From positions 1 through 51,555 of the forward strand of contig QHWJ01000375.1 of the NCBI GenBank assembly GCA_003222535.1: 51,555 bases of DNA, read 5' to 3'. Made by a program: the position numbers and the translations under genes. Each line of letters begins with the position of its first letter. Position 1 is the stretch's first letter. Shown in pieces: positions 7,496 to 15,285 of the stretch. Source of the stretch: Acidobacteriota bacterium (GTDB lineage Bacteria; Acidobacteriota; Vicinamibacteria; Vicinamibacterales; CAVVIG01). Below the pieces are notes generated by a model. That model saw nothing but the letters and a program-made list of their open reading frames with translations. It did not search any database and was not told where the DNA came from.

Positions 7496-8253
7496 GTTCC
7501 GCTTTTCTTCTGTCGGAACGTGACGACGAGCACGTCGCGGTGGCCCGGCCGCGCCGGATCGAGCGGCGCGACTGGTGTCACGCCATGGGCGACGCGGTTG
7601 TCGTCGACGAGAGCGGCATCGAGAGGATCGGTCAGTGTGAAACTGCCAAGCGGACGGCCTGTCCTGAGCCCTGTCGAAGGACCGGCGAGATCGTAAACCG
7701 TGGTTGTACCGCTGACGATGTTGTCGCGATCGATGAGCAGAACCAGCGCGAAATCGACGCCGTCCCGATGGACGCCTTCAGGAGTCGGGCGGCCCGGTGC
7801 CTCCGCGCGTGCCTCGATCCGAAACTGATGCGCCTCGACGTGCCACGCCTCGACTGCCGGCAGGAGGCGGCGACACAATCGGTGGCAGAAACGCAGGATC
7901 GTGAGCATGGCCGGTGAAGTGCCGATCTCCGGCACGATCGGCGCGAACCACCGCTCGAGCCCGCCGAAGAGCGCGTTGTAGGCGGGCGGCTGATAATGCG
8001 GCGCGTGCGCCTGACGCTCGATCGCACCATTGGCGCCGATGGCGTAGACCGCAAACCGCCGACGGCGACAGCGCTCACCTTCGGCGAGATACTGATCGAT
8101 CTCCAGATCATCCCAGCTTGCCGCGAATGTCGGCCAGTCCGACAGCGGACCCGACGCTTCCAACACTTCCCGCATCGTGGACGCGCGCACGAACGCGTAT
8201 CCGGAGTCCGCGAGGAGCCGCTCGAGTGACTCAGCAGTCGTGACGCTCTTCAT
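7480..8253 (-). CDS. 2OG-Fe(II) dioxygenase family protein (BsmA-like)
   Basis: This is a 257-residue cytoplasmic protein. The start at 8253 is supported by GGAGGG six bases upstream; the open frame continues to 8340 but without a better site. It resembles the 2OG-Fe dioxygenase family that includes BsmA. The iron facial triad is probably the H and D of GVHRDGVDFALVL plus the distal histidine in DNRVAHGVTPV, and the 2-oxoglutarate arginine would be in GHRDVLVVTFR. The substrate is unknown; related enzymes hydroxylate free amino acids. An oddity is the segment LAGPSTGLRTGRPLGSF, encoded by a dispersed repeat (7657-7680) between the two metal-binding regions. The last codons come from another repeat. 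Confidence 0.8.
   Translation of the reverse strand: MKSVTTAESLERLLADSGYAFVRASTMREVLEASGPLSDWPTFAASWDDLEIDQYLAEGERCRRRRFAVYAIGANGAIERQAHAPHYQPPAYNALFGGLERWFAPIVPEIGTSPAMLTILRFCHRLCRRLLPAVEAWHVEAHQFRIEARAEAPGRPTPEGVHRDGVDFALVLLIDRDNIVSGTTTVYDLAGPSTGLRTGRPLGSFTLTDPLDAALVDDNRVAHGVTPVAPLDPARPGHRDVLVVTFRQKKSGTVSLG
7657..7680. repeat. Dispersed CTTCGACAGGCTCAGG-type repeat inside a gene
   Basis: The plus strand reads GCCTGTCCTGAGCCCTGTCG then AAGG. The same element is found at 17671-17713 and 45734-45802, both in intergenic DNA. Repeats of this CTTCGACAAGCTCAGGA type are common in several GC-rich bacterial groups. This copy is read in frame inside the dioxygenase gene, contributing residues PSTGLRTGR. 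Confidence 0.65.
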
Positions 8254-8329
8254 CGTCGCCCTCCAGATCCAGGAGCGCGAGCCTCGCGTCCTCCAAATGC
8301 GGAGCGAGGCAAGTCCACGTTGTACCCTT

Positions 8330-8545
8330 TCATGCGGCAAAGCGACCGTACCAATCCCTGATTGGAATGGAGTTCATCTGAGCGCGAAGAGCTCGAAAGC
8401 TGTAGATGGCGGCGATGTGCGTGTGGTTCAGCGCCGCGAGGAGCTTCGCTCCGCGACCAAGCCGCGCGAGCCGGTCCTGATCGGACGCCAGCTCCGCGGG
8501 AAGGATCTTGAGCGCAACCTCGCGGCCGGGCGTCGTGTCGCGGGC
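8330..8545 (-). pseudogene. Ser/Thr protein kinase N-lobe relic
   Basis: The minus strand from 8545 encodes DTTPGREVALKILPAELASD, then QDRLARLGRGAKLLAALNHT and HIAAIYSF. This is the N-lobe of a bacterial Hanks-type kinase: the VALK lysine is present, followed by the alpha-C helix and the NHPHIA strand (NHTHIA here). The helix reads LGRGAKLL where family members have FEREAKLL, so the glutamate that pairs with the lysine is lost. A stop codon sits directly upstream at 8546, there is no start, and the frame leaves the family after about 50 residues and ends at 8330. It cannot be an active kinase. Confidence 0.72.
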
Positions 8546-8548
8546 TCA

Positions 8549-8774
8549 ATCGTCCGTGCTACCGTTCTGCGGTGCGCGGACTATACCCGCCCGTGGCGTT
8601 GGTTCCTCTCCGCGATGCGCGCGCGTGCGTCCTGCTCCCAGGCCACTGGATCCAGCCCTCATGTGCTCGTCGTCGGCAGCATGAGCCCGATCCAGACCTC
8701 GCGCAGAGCGCGGGAGAAACGGTGGAGCAGATCGAGCGTACGGTCCATAGCAGCGAGGTTGGCATCGTGGAAGT
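8549..8774. other. No intact gene; possible decayed coding sequence
   Basis: I see no gene with a start and a ribosome site. On the minus strand about 8770-8655 reads open as an amphipathic helix (AAMDRTLDLLHRFSRALREV) that ends at a stop, followed in the same frame by another helix-like stretch and a second stop. Next to the kinase relic this may be older decayed coding DNA, but I cannot name it. Confidence 0.3.
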
Positions 8775-8835
8775 ACAAATGCAACCACGAAAAGCACGAA
8801 AAACGCCCGGGGAACGCACGAAGAAGAACGGGGAC
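8775..8835. repeat. Dispersed A-rich repeat, copy 2
   Basis: It begins ACAAATGCAACCACGAAAAG and continues with CACGAAAAA, ACGCACGAAGAAGAACG words. It matches the copy at 43770-43825 over most of its length and the shorter copy at 6975. It ends 14 bp before the hydrolase start at 8850. Confidence 0.7.
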
Positions 8836-8849
8836 TACCCACCGCCATT

Positions 8850-9716
8850 ATGATGCCGTGTTCGCGCGTGGCTTCAACGGCAATCGCGTTGATCGGGCTC
8901 CTCGTCGCGTTCGCCGTCCTGGTGCGAGCGGTCGAGGCGCGGTTCGCCTTCTTGCCTCTCATGGGCGAGACGGCGACGCCGCGCGACTTTGGCATGCGCT
9001 ACGAGGACTTGACGATCCCGACTCGGGACGGAGAGCGCCTCCACGCCTGGCTGCTGCCGGCGGACACGCCTCGGGCACGAATCCTCTACTTCCACGGAAA
9101 CGGCGGAAATCTCTCGGTGTGGGCGCCGATTCTGGCGAACCTGACGCCGCACGGTTACTCGGTGCTCGCGTTCGATTACCGTGGCTACGGGCTCAGCACC
9201 GGACGGCCCAGCGAGCGCGGGCTCTACCGTGATGTCGACGCCGTGCTCGACCACGCCTGGCATGACGCCGATTCGCGCACGCCGATCGTGTACTGGGGAC
9301 GTTCGCTCGGTACGGCGATGGCCGCGTATGCGGCGTCGATCCGGCCGCCGGACGCCGTGATCCTGGAGGCGGGCTTTCCCGACGCAAGAGCTCTGGCCCG
9401 ATCCGTTCCGCCGCTGGCGTTTCTCGCGCTGTTTTCCAGCTATCGCTTTCCGACGGCCGAGATCCTGCGCCAGGTTCCCTCACCCACGCTCGTGATGCAC
9501 GGCGACGCGGACACCGTCGTTCCCTTCGCGCTGGGACGAGCGCTGTTCGATCGGCTTGGAGGAGCGAAAGAGTTCGTGACCATTCACGGCGGCGATCACA
9601 ACGATGTCGTACCGCCTGACCCGCGGGCCTACTGGGGTGCCGTCGACGCGTTCATCAGCAGGGCGCAGCGGCGAAGGCGAGATGGACCGCCCGACGGTAT
9701 CGGAATCCAGCTGTAG
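8850..9716 (+). CDS. Alpha/beta hydrolase, membrane-anchored (ABHD12/17-like)
   Basis: This 288-residue protein begins with a hydrophobic segment at residues 11-27, which should anchor it in the cytoplasmic membrane or export it. The hydrolase domain has the oxyanion motif YFHGNGGN, the lid-proximal DYRGYGLS, the nucleophile elbow GRSLGT, the acid in MHGDADTVVP and the histidine in GGDHNDV. This pattern is typical of the BEM46/ABHD17-like serine hydrolases, which act as esterases or thioesterases. The start could be either of the two ATGs at 8850 and 8853. The last 15 residues are Arg-rich and non-conserved. It stands alone; the substrate is unknown. Confidence 0.87.
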   Translation: MMPCSRVASTAIALIGLLVAFAVLVRAVEARFAFLPLMGETATPRDFGMRYEDLTIPTRDGERLHAWLLPADTPRARILYFHGNGGNLSVWAPILANLTPHGYSVLAFDYRGYGLSTGRPSERGLYRDVDAVLDHAWHDADSRTPIVYWGRSLGTAMAAYAASIRPPDAVILEAGFPDARALARSVPPLAFLALFSSYRFPTAEILRQVPSPTLVMHGDADTVVPFALGRALFDRLGGAKEFVTIHGGDHNDVVPPDPRAYWGAVDAFISRAQRRRRDGPPDGIGIQL

Positions 9717-9792
9717 AATGGCAACCACGCAGGGAGTATCGAATGGCACGTTCGCGGTGAGGACCACATCCGCTTGACGGGACGCCGGTAGT

Positions 9793-9862
9793 GTCCGGCT
9801 TCAGCCGGACGTGTCACAACGCTAAAGTCAAAGTTAAACGCAGAACCCGCAAAGCCCGCGGA
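9793..9862. repeat. Two short dispersed repeats upstream of the cupin gene
   Basis: GTCCGGCTTCAGCCGGAC at 9793-9810 is a perfect palindrome related to the GAAGGCTTCAGCC family. AACGCAGAACCCGCAAAGCCC at about 9838-9858, without its last base, matches the CGCAGAAACCGCGGAACCCGC repeat at 7354 and 15239. They fill the 171-bp gap between the hydrolase and the cupin gene. Confidence 0.55.
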
Positions 9863-9887
9863 GATTCAAGCTCACAAGGGGGAGATC

Positions 9888-10283
9888 GTGAAACTCGCAA
9901 CCGTGACCGTCGTAACATTCGCGCTGGCGGCCATCGCCGGTGTCGGCGCGCAGGCCCCTGCCTTCAAGCGCACCGTCCTCCAGCAGGGCGATATCTCGGT
10001 GCCCGGCCGCGAGGCGGTGACCGCGGTCGCCGAATTTCAACCGGGATCGTCGCCCGGCCGGCACAGCCACCCGGGCGAAGAGGTCGGGTACGTCCTGGAA
10101 GGCAGGGTACTCCTCGAGCAAGAGGGCAAGCCCGCCGTCACGCTCAACGCCGGACAGCCGTTTCTCATCCCGGCTGGAACGATACACAACGCCACCAACA
10201 CGGGCGCGACCACGGCTCGGGTGCTTGCCACCTACATCGTCGAAAAGGGAAAGCCGCTGACCACGCTCGCTGCGACGAAATAG
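9888..10283 (+). CDS. Secreted single-domain cupin
   Basis: This 131-residue protein starts at a GTG with AGGGGGAG directly upstream. Residues 1-22 are a Sec signal peptide (KLATVTVVTFALAAIAGVGAQ). The remaining part is one cupin barrel: motif 1 is SPGRHSHPGEEVGYVLEGR, with HxH and a glutamate for the metal, and motif 2 is PFLIPAGTIHNATN with the last histidine. Secreted cupins of this kind are common in Acidobacteria and Proteobacteria and mostly have no assigned reaction. It converges with the NHL propeller gene at 10305, 21 bp away. It is one of three secreted cupins in the window. Confidence 0.88.
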   Translation: MKLATVTVVTFALAAIAGVGAQAPAFKRTVLQQGDISVPGREAVTAVAEFQPGSSPGRHSHPGEEVGYVLEGRVLLEQEGKPAVTLNAGQPFLIPAGTIHNATNTGATTARVLATYIVEKGKPLTTLAATK

Positions 10284-10304
10284 AGAGCGCTGTGGGCCGG
10301 TGGT

Positions 10305-11600
10305 TCATGGTTTCGGCGCCGGCCAGACAACGCCCTGGTCTTTCTTCGTGACCGGCGCCAGCCCTTTGTTCACGAACTTCTGGACGCGCTGTCCGCGGTA
10401 CGTCTCGGTCGTGTAGATGTTGCCCTTCGAGTCGGTGGCGATGCTGTGCACGCCGTAGAACGCGCCCGGCTGCCGTCCGCCCTCGCCGAAGCTCGTGAGC
10501 AGCTCGAGCGAATCACGGAGAATGACGTGCACCTTGTCGTTCTCACCGTCGGCGAGATACAGGTACTTCTGCTGCGGGTCCCTGGAGAATGCGACGTCCC
10601 ACGCAGAGCCGGACCCGAGCGTTTCCTTGTTGAAGAACGCTTCCTTCACGAATGACCCGTCCGGTTTGAACACCTGGATGCGGTCGTTCACGCGATCGCA
10701 GACGTACAGCAGCCGATCGACCGAGAGATCGGCGCAGTGGACCGGATTGCGGAACTGCTGCGCCGGCGGCGCCTTCGGATCGTATCGTCCCAGATCCACG
10801 TCGTCCGGCTTGTGGCCGTACGCGCCCCAGTGCCGCTTGTACTTGCCGGTGTCGGCGTCGAACACGATGACGCGGTGATTGCCGTAGCCGTCGGCGACGT
10901 ACAGCTCGTTGGTCGCCTTGTCGACGAAGGTCTTCGCCGGCAGCCTGAGGTTGGCGATGTCGTTGCTGCCCTTGCTCGATTTGGGCTTCCCGATCTGCAT
11001 CAGGAATTTCCCGTCCTGGGTGAACTTCAGGACCATGTTGTCGCTGAACGACTGGGTCCCGCCGGTCTGGCTCTCGTCCTGCTGCCGGTTCTGTCCAGCC
11101 GCCGGCTGCCCGCGTCCGGCCGCCGGCTGTCCGCGTCCACCCGCCGCAGCCGGCGAGCCGCGCCCGTTGCCGCCGATCCATACGTTGCCGCGGTAGTCGA
11201 CGGTGATGCCGTGATTCGAGTCGGGCCAGTCGTAGCCGTTGCCGGGTCCGCCCCAATGCCCGACCAGATTGCCCGCGGCGTCGAACTCGAGGATGGGCGG
11301 CGCTGGAGCGCAGCACTGCGCCGTCGGAGGGTTGGTCGTGGCGTGCACCTCGCCCGGTTCGAGCGAGCCCGCTCGATGGATGATCCAGACGTGGTCGCGC
11401 GCGTCCACGGAGACGCCGATCGTCTGGCCGAGAATCCATTTGTTCGGGAGAGGCCTCGGCCAGAGCGGATCGACTTCGAACCGCGGCGCCTGGACGGCGG
11501 CCGCCTCCATCGCCGCCGTCTTCTCGAGCCATGCGGATCCGATCCCGAGGGCTGCGACGACTGCGAGAAACGCCGCACCGACACAAAAGTTGCGCTTCAT
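10305..11600 (-). CDS. Secreted NHL-repeat beta-propeller protein
   Basis: The start at 11600 has GTGGAG six bases upstream and opens a signal peptide (MKRNFCVGAAFLAVVAALGI). The 431-residue protein is built of NHL-type blades, seen as repeated motifs such as DYRGNVWIGGNGRG, DKATNELYVADGYGNHRVIV, DRLLYVCDRVNDRIQVF and DSKGNIYTTETYRGQRVQKF. This is the six-bladed fold shared with peptidyl-alpha-hydroxyglycine lyases, but catalytic residues of that enzyme cannot be assigned with confidence. A low-complexity insert of Gly, Arg, Gln, Pro and Ala at about 145-170 breaks a blade loop. The Cys pair in TAQCCAP is unusual. It is divergent from the cupin gene at 11759. Confidence 0.85.
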   Translation of the reverse strand: MKRNFCVGAAFLAVVAALGIGSAWLEKTAAMEAAAVQAPRFEVDPLWPRPLPNKWILGQTIGVSVDARDHVWIIHRAGSLEPGEVHATTNPPTAQCCAPAPPILEFDAAGNLVGHWGGPGNGYDWPDSNHGITVDYRGNVWIGGNGRGSPAAAGGRGQPAAGRGQPAAGQNRQQDESQTGGTQSFSDNMVLKFTQDGKFLMQIGKPKSSKGSNDIANLRLPAKTFVDKATNELYVADGYGNHRVIVFDADTGKYKRHWGAYGHKPDDVDLGRYDPKAPPAQQFRNPVHCADLSVDRLLYVCDRVNDRIQVFKPDGSFVKEAFFNKETLGSGSAWDVAFSRDPQQKYLYLADGENDKVHVILRDSLELLTSFGEGGRQPGAFYGVHSIATDSKGNIYTTETYRGQRVQKFVNKGLAPVTKKDQGVVWPAPKP

Positions 11601-11758
11601 GTGTACTCCACTCAGATCGACGGTCAATTTGATTGAATCGCTCGAACCGCCATGCTAGGTTTTCACCGCGGGCAGCCGGCCGGACAAGCCAGGCTCCAAT
11701 GTGCCGCTTCCGATGATCTCTTCATGAGGCTCAACCCGGTATTGTAGAGGAAACGTCC

Positions 11759-12244
11759 ATGACACGCTCCTGCTCGATCAAATGGGCATGCTTCGTCCTC
11801 GGAACGTGCTTCCTTACGGTTCCGTTGGCCGCCGGGCAGCCGGCGAAGGCGGACCGACACGGGTTTATCGCGGCACAGCCGGAAGACCTGCGGCCGCTCG
11901 AAGGGGCCAGTCAAGTTGTCCTTTTTGGCGATCCAACCAAGCCAGGGATATATGTGGCTCGTTACACGTTCCCTGCCGGCCGCATCGGCCGACCGCACTT
12001 TCACAGCCAGGATCGGCACGTCACGGTCCTCAAGGGGACATGGTGGGTGGCGCTCGGCCCGGAAAGTGACGGCGGCGACGCCAGCAAGATGGTTCCGATG
12101 AAGGCGGGCAGTTACGTCTTCCACCCGGCCAACGGCCATCATTTCGATGGGGCGAGGGACGAAGACGTCACGGTGCAGATCACCGGCATGGGTCCGGTGA
12201 CCTCGACTCCGATCAAGTCCGAGGGCGGTCGGGGGCAGCGTTGA
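11759..12244 (+). CDS. Secreted cupin-fold protein
   Basis: This 161-residue protein has a GAGGAAAC ribosome site before the ATG and a signal peptide of about 26 residues. The cupin core has RPHFHSQDRHVTVLKGTWW (HxH) and a later GSYVFHPANGHHFDGA. It resembles secreted cupins annotated as domain-of-unknown-function proteins in Acidobacteria. Its TGA overlaps the TTG of the VOC gene by four bases (TTGA), so the two are translated together. Operon order is cupin, VOC protein and then the MBL hydrolase 10 bp further on. Confidence 0.83.
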   Translation: MTRSCSIKWACFVLGTCFLTVPLAAGQPAKADRHGFIAAQPEDLRPLEGASQVVLFGDPTKPGIYVARYTFPAGRIGRPHFHSQDRHVTVLKGTWWVALGPESDGGDASKMVPMKAGSYVFHPANGHHFDGARDEDVTVQITGMGPVTSTPIKSEGGRGQR

Positions 12245-12663
12245 ACCCGAGAAAGTCCATGATCATCGGCGCGCACTCCATCATCTACAGCACGAATCCT
12301 GCCGCCGACCGCGCGTTCTTGCGCGACGTGCTCGAACTGAGGAATGTCGACGTCGGCGGCGGTTGGCTGATCTTCGGACTGCCGCCCGCGGAAGTGGCCG
12401 TGCATCCCTCCGATACGAATGGCGTCCACGAATTCTATCTGGTGTGCGATAGCGTCGCGGCGTTCGTCTCGGACATGCGCAATCAGAACGTGCCGTGCGG
12501 TCCGGTGACGGAACAGACGTGGGGCTTGCTGACACACGTGGTGTTGCCGGGCGGCGGGAAACTTGGCGTATACCAACCACGGCATGCACGGCCAGAGGAC
12601 ATGACAGCGGAGCCGGCGCGGGCGAAGTCCGCACCACGGGCAACGAAAAAGCCCACGAGATAG
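12241..12663 (+). CDS. VOC (glyoxalase/dioxygenase-fold) protein
   Basis: This is a protein of about 140 residues with a VOC module. It opens with IIGAHSIIYSTNPAADRAFLRDVLELRN, here residues 8-34, the usual first beta-alpha-beta unit. It then has GGGWLIFGLPPAEVAVHP and GVHEFYLVCDSV, and a last strand with LLTHVVLPGGGKLGVYQPRH. Metal ligands would be His12, Glu and others, not assigned with certainty. A Lys/Arg/Ala-rich tail is probably disordered. The TTG at 12241 is preferred because it overlaps the upstream stop (TTGA); the ATG at 12259 is an alternative that removes six residues. It has no export signal, unlike both neighbours. Confidence 0.8.
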   Translation: MNPRKSMIIGAHSIIYSTNPAADRAFLRDVLELRNVDVGGGWLIFGLPPAEVAVHPSDTNGVHEFYLVCDSVAAFVSDMRNQNVPCGPVTEQTWGLLTHVVLPGGGKLGVYQPRHARPEDMTAEPARAKSAPRATKKPTR

Positions 12664-12673
12664 GAGCTCGAAT

Positions 12674-14146
12674 ATGAAACGCACGACATGGCTCGCGTTG
12701 TTCGCGGCGGCGGCATTGACCGCCTGCTCGCAGGCGACGCCGGAGCAGCAGATTATCAACGACGCCGCGGCCGCGCTGGGCGGTCGCGATCGGATTCTCG
12801 CCGTCAAGACGCTCGTGATCGAAGGCACGGGCACCAACGGCAACCTGGGCCAGGACATGACGCCCGCCGCCACTTCTCAGGCGTTCAACCTGACCGGTTA
12901 CAAACGCGCCGTTGACGTGGCCGCCGGCCGGGCCCGCGTCGAGCAGACGCGGACGCCGAACTTCACATACTTTCAGGGGCAGGCGCCTCAGAAGCAGGTG
13001 CTGGGCATCGACGGCGACGTCGGCTACAACGTGGCCGCCAACGGCAACGCGACGCGCGTGTCGAACGCGGTGGCGAAGGACCGGCGCGCGGAGATCTACC
13101 ATCATCCGCTGACGATCGTTCGCGCGGCGCTGGATCCCGCGGCGAAGCTCACCCAGCCCCGGACCGCCGGCAACCAGAGCGTCGTCGACGTCACGACCGC
13201 GAGCGGCCTCGCGTTCACGCTGGCGATCGACGGCACGACGAAGCTGCCCGCGCGCGTCGTCTCGATGACCGACAACCCCAATCTCGGCGACGTCGCCATC
13301 GAAACCAGCTTCACCGACTACCAGGACGTCAGCGGTCTGAAGCTTCCCGCGCACCTGACGACGAAGACCGACACCGTGACCACGACCGACATCCGAGCGA
13401 CGAAGCAGACCGTCGACGGCGACGCCGGCGACCTGGCGGCGCCGGCGGCCGCCGCGTCGGCCGCGCCGGTTGTAGGGCCTCCGCCCGCAACCGTCACCGT
13501 TGAAGAACTGGCGAAGGGTGTCTGGTTCCTCGGCGGCCAGTCCCACCACAGCGTGCTCGTGGAGTTCGCCGATCATCTGACGCTCATCGAAGCGCCGCAG
13601 AACGACGTGCGCTCGCTCGCCGTGATCGCCAAAGCCCGGGAGCTCAGGCCGGGCAAGCCGCTGACCTACGTCGTCAACACGCATCACCACTTCGATCACT
13701 CCGGCGGGATCCGCGCGGCGGTGTCGGAGGCCCTCACGGTCGTCACGCAGAAGGGGGCCGAGGCGTTCTATCATGACGCGATTGGACGGTCGCACACGAT
13801 CGTGCCGGATGCGCTGGCGAAGAATCCGAAGCCGCTGAAGATCGAAACCGTCGACGAGGAGATGGTTCTCAAAGACGCTGCGATGACGGTCAACCTGTAC
13901 CGCATCGCCGGCAACGAGCACGCCGACACGCTGCTGATGGCCTACTTCCCGCGCGAGCGGCTTCTCGTAGAGGCGGATGTATACAGCCCCGCCGCAGCTG
14001 TGCAGCCGTATGCCGCAAACCTGCTGGAGAACATCAGGAAGCGCAACCTCCAGGTCGCCCGCATCGTGCCGATTCACGGCACGATCGTGCCGTTCAGCGA
14101 GCTCGTCAAGGCGGTGCCGTCGACGGCGTCGACAGCGTCGCAGTGA
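12674..14146 (+). CDS. MBL-fold hydrolase, lipoprotein with large N-terminal domain
   Basis: This is a 490-residue protein. The N-terminus is a lipoprotein signal with lipobox LTAC at about residue 18. Residues 25-255 form a beta-rich domain of the kind found in outer-membrane lipoprotein-like proteins, then an Ala/Pro-rich linker. The metallo-beta-lactamase domain (about 270-480) has the zinc motif THHHFDHSGG, a later GNEHADTL and a C-terminal PIHGTIVPF. It probably sits in the periplasm attached to a membrane and hydrolyses a small ester, lactone or similar bond. The ATG has a GGAGCTC site seven bases upstream. It is the last gene of the cupin-VOC operon. Confidence 0.87.
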   Translation: MKRTTWLALFAAAALTACSQATPEQQIINDAAAALGGRDRILAVKTLVIEGTGTNGNLGQDMTPAATSQAFNLTGYKRAVDVAAGRARVEQTRTPNFTYFQGQAPQKQVLGIDGDVGYNVAANGNATRVSNAVAKDRRAEIYHHPLTIVRAALDPAAKLTQPRTAGNQSVVDVTTASGLAFTLAIDGTTKLPARVVSMTDNPNLGDVAIETSFTDYQDVSGLKLPAHLTTKTDTVTTTDIRATKQTVDGDAGDLAAPAAAASAAPVVGPPPATVTVEELAKGVWFLGGQSHHSVLVEFADHLTLIEAPQNDVRSLAVIAKARELRPGKPLTYVVNTHHHFDHSGGIRAAVSEALTVVTQKGAEAFYHDAIGRSHTIVPDALAKNPKPLKIETVDEEMVLKDAAMTVNLYRIAGNEHADTLLMAYFPRERLLVEADVYSPAAAVQPYAANLLENIRKRNLQVARIVPIHGTIVPFSELVKAVPSTASTASQ

Positions 14147-14166
14147 CCCGCGGTGTCGCGTCGTTC

Positions 14167-14233
14167 GAAGGCTCGGCTAAAGCCTTCACCGACGACCGCC
14201 ACATGTCGCCGAAGCGCGAAGGCTTTAGCCGGG
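14167..14233. repeat. Inverted GAAGGCTTTAGCC elements at a convergent junction
   Basis: GAAGGCTCGGCTAAAGCCTTC at 14167-14187, less one base at the end, forms a 7-bp stem on its own. GCGAAGGCTTTAGCCGGGC lies in the opposite sense at 14215-14233. Together the two copies can pair with each other. They fill most of the 103-bp gap between the convergent MBL and amidohydrolase genes, which suits a two-way terminator. Confidence 0.6.
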
Positions 14234-14249
14234 CGTCCGCCGCCCACGG

Positions 14250-15224
14250 TCAGAATCCGTAAAGTCTCGCAGGATTGTCGACCAGGATCATCCTGCGCTC
14301 GGTGGCGTCCGGAGCCCAAGTCGCCAGCTGGTTGAACACGCGCCCGTCATCGATCGGGAGCAGCGGCGCGACGTCCGTCGGTTTGCGGCCCGTCACTGGC
14401 GAAGAGTCCGGGTGCGGCCAGTCCGTCCCCCACAGGACTTGTTGGGGGTTCGCCGCGATCAGCGCCTTTGCAAGCGGCGCGACGTCGGCGTAGTCCGGGA
14501 GTTGCGTGGAGCTGCGGTAGGCCCCCGAGACCTTGACATAGGCGTGGCCGGTTCGTACGAGGTTCAGGAGCGCGTCGAAACCGGGCTGCCGGACGCCGAG
14601 CGACGCCTCCGCTCCCCCGAAATGGTCGAAGACGATCGGGATCGGGCTCGCCAGCACCTGGTCTTCGAGGCCTTTGATGACGGAGAGCCGTGTGTAGACC
14701 TGCACATGCCAGGTGCGACTCTTGACCCGCTGGATTGCCGCCTGCAGACGCCGACGGCCGGCCGCGGGATCGGTGAGGCCGGCGGCTTCGAGATTGACCC
14801 TGATCCCCCGAATGCCGCCCCGTGCCATCTTGTCGAGCGCGGCGTCAGGTGTCTTGTCATCAATCACGGCGACGCCGCGAGCGTCCGATCCGAGCTGCCT
14901 GATCGCATCGAGCGTGCACGCGTTGTCCGTGCCGTAAACGCTCGGCTGGACGATCACGACCCGGTCCGTATGGAGCGTTCGATGCAGCGCCCGCATCTCC
15001 TCGATTGAGGCCGTCTCCGGCGTGTACGCGCGCGACGGTGTGAACGAGAAGCGGCGCGAGTCTCCAAAGATGTGCGTGTGGCAGTCGCACGCGCCCGCGG
15101 GCACGTCGAAATCAACCGGCGTGGCCGGCTGTGACGCTTTGGCCGATAACGTGGTCGGACGCCGAACGAACGCGGCAACACCGGCCACCGCCGCGCCAAG
15201 CAGAGCGTCGCGTCGCGAGAGCAT
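14250..15224 (-). CDS. Tat-exported amidohydrolase (2-pyrone-4,6-dicarboxylate lactonase-like)
   Basis: This 324-residue protein starts at the ATG at 15224 with GGGAGAA upstream; earlier in-frame starts lie in a repeat. Its N-terminus MLSRRDALLGAAVAGVAAF is a twin-arginine signal. The amidohydrolase-2 (TIM barrel) domain has the metal motif CDCHTHIFG, a conserved FDHFGG and the C-terminal WGTDWPHP with the catalytic aspartate. The best family match is the PDC lactonase/galactarolactone isomerase type, which hydrolyses carboxylated lactones from aromatic or sugar-acid breakdown. Export by Tat is less usual for it. The molybdenum hydroxylase genes are directly upstream on the same strand, separated by a repeat of 61 bp. 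Confidence 0.86.
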   Translation of the reverse strand: MLSRRDALLGAAVAGVAAFVRRPTTLSAKASQPATPVDFDVPAGACDCHTHIFGDSRRFSFTPSRAYTPETASIEEMRALHRTLHTDRVVIVQPSVYGTDNACTLDAIRQLGSDARGVAVIDDKTPDAALDKMARGGIRGIRVNLEAAGLTDPAAGRRRLQAAIQRVKSRTWHVQVYTRLSVIKGLEDQVLASPIPIVFDHFGGAEASLGVRQPGFDALLNLVRTGHAYVKVSGAYRSSTQLPDYADVAPLAKALIAANPQQVLWGTDWPHPDSSPVTGRKPTDVAPLLPIDDGRVFNQLATWAPDATERRMILVDNPARLYGF

Positions 15225-15238
15225 GCGATTCTCCCAAG

Positions 15239-15268
15239 CATTTTTCTCTGCGGGTTCCGCGGTTTCTG
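15239..15268. repeat. Dispersed CTCTGCGGGTTCCGCGGTTTC repeat
   Basis: The strand read here is the reverse complement of the repeat at 7354-7382 (AGAAACCGCGGAACCCGCAG). It lies between the stop of the molybdopterin subunit gene and the start of the amidohydrolase gene. Confidence 0.6.
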
Positions 15269-15285
15269 AGTTGTCCGTGATTTCC

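Noticed and set aside
10305-11600. Peptidyl-alpha-hydroxyglycine alpha-amidating lyase as a firm call
   Set aside because: The propeller fold matches but the zinc and catalytic residues of that enzyme cannot be identified by eye.
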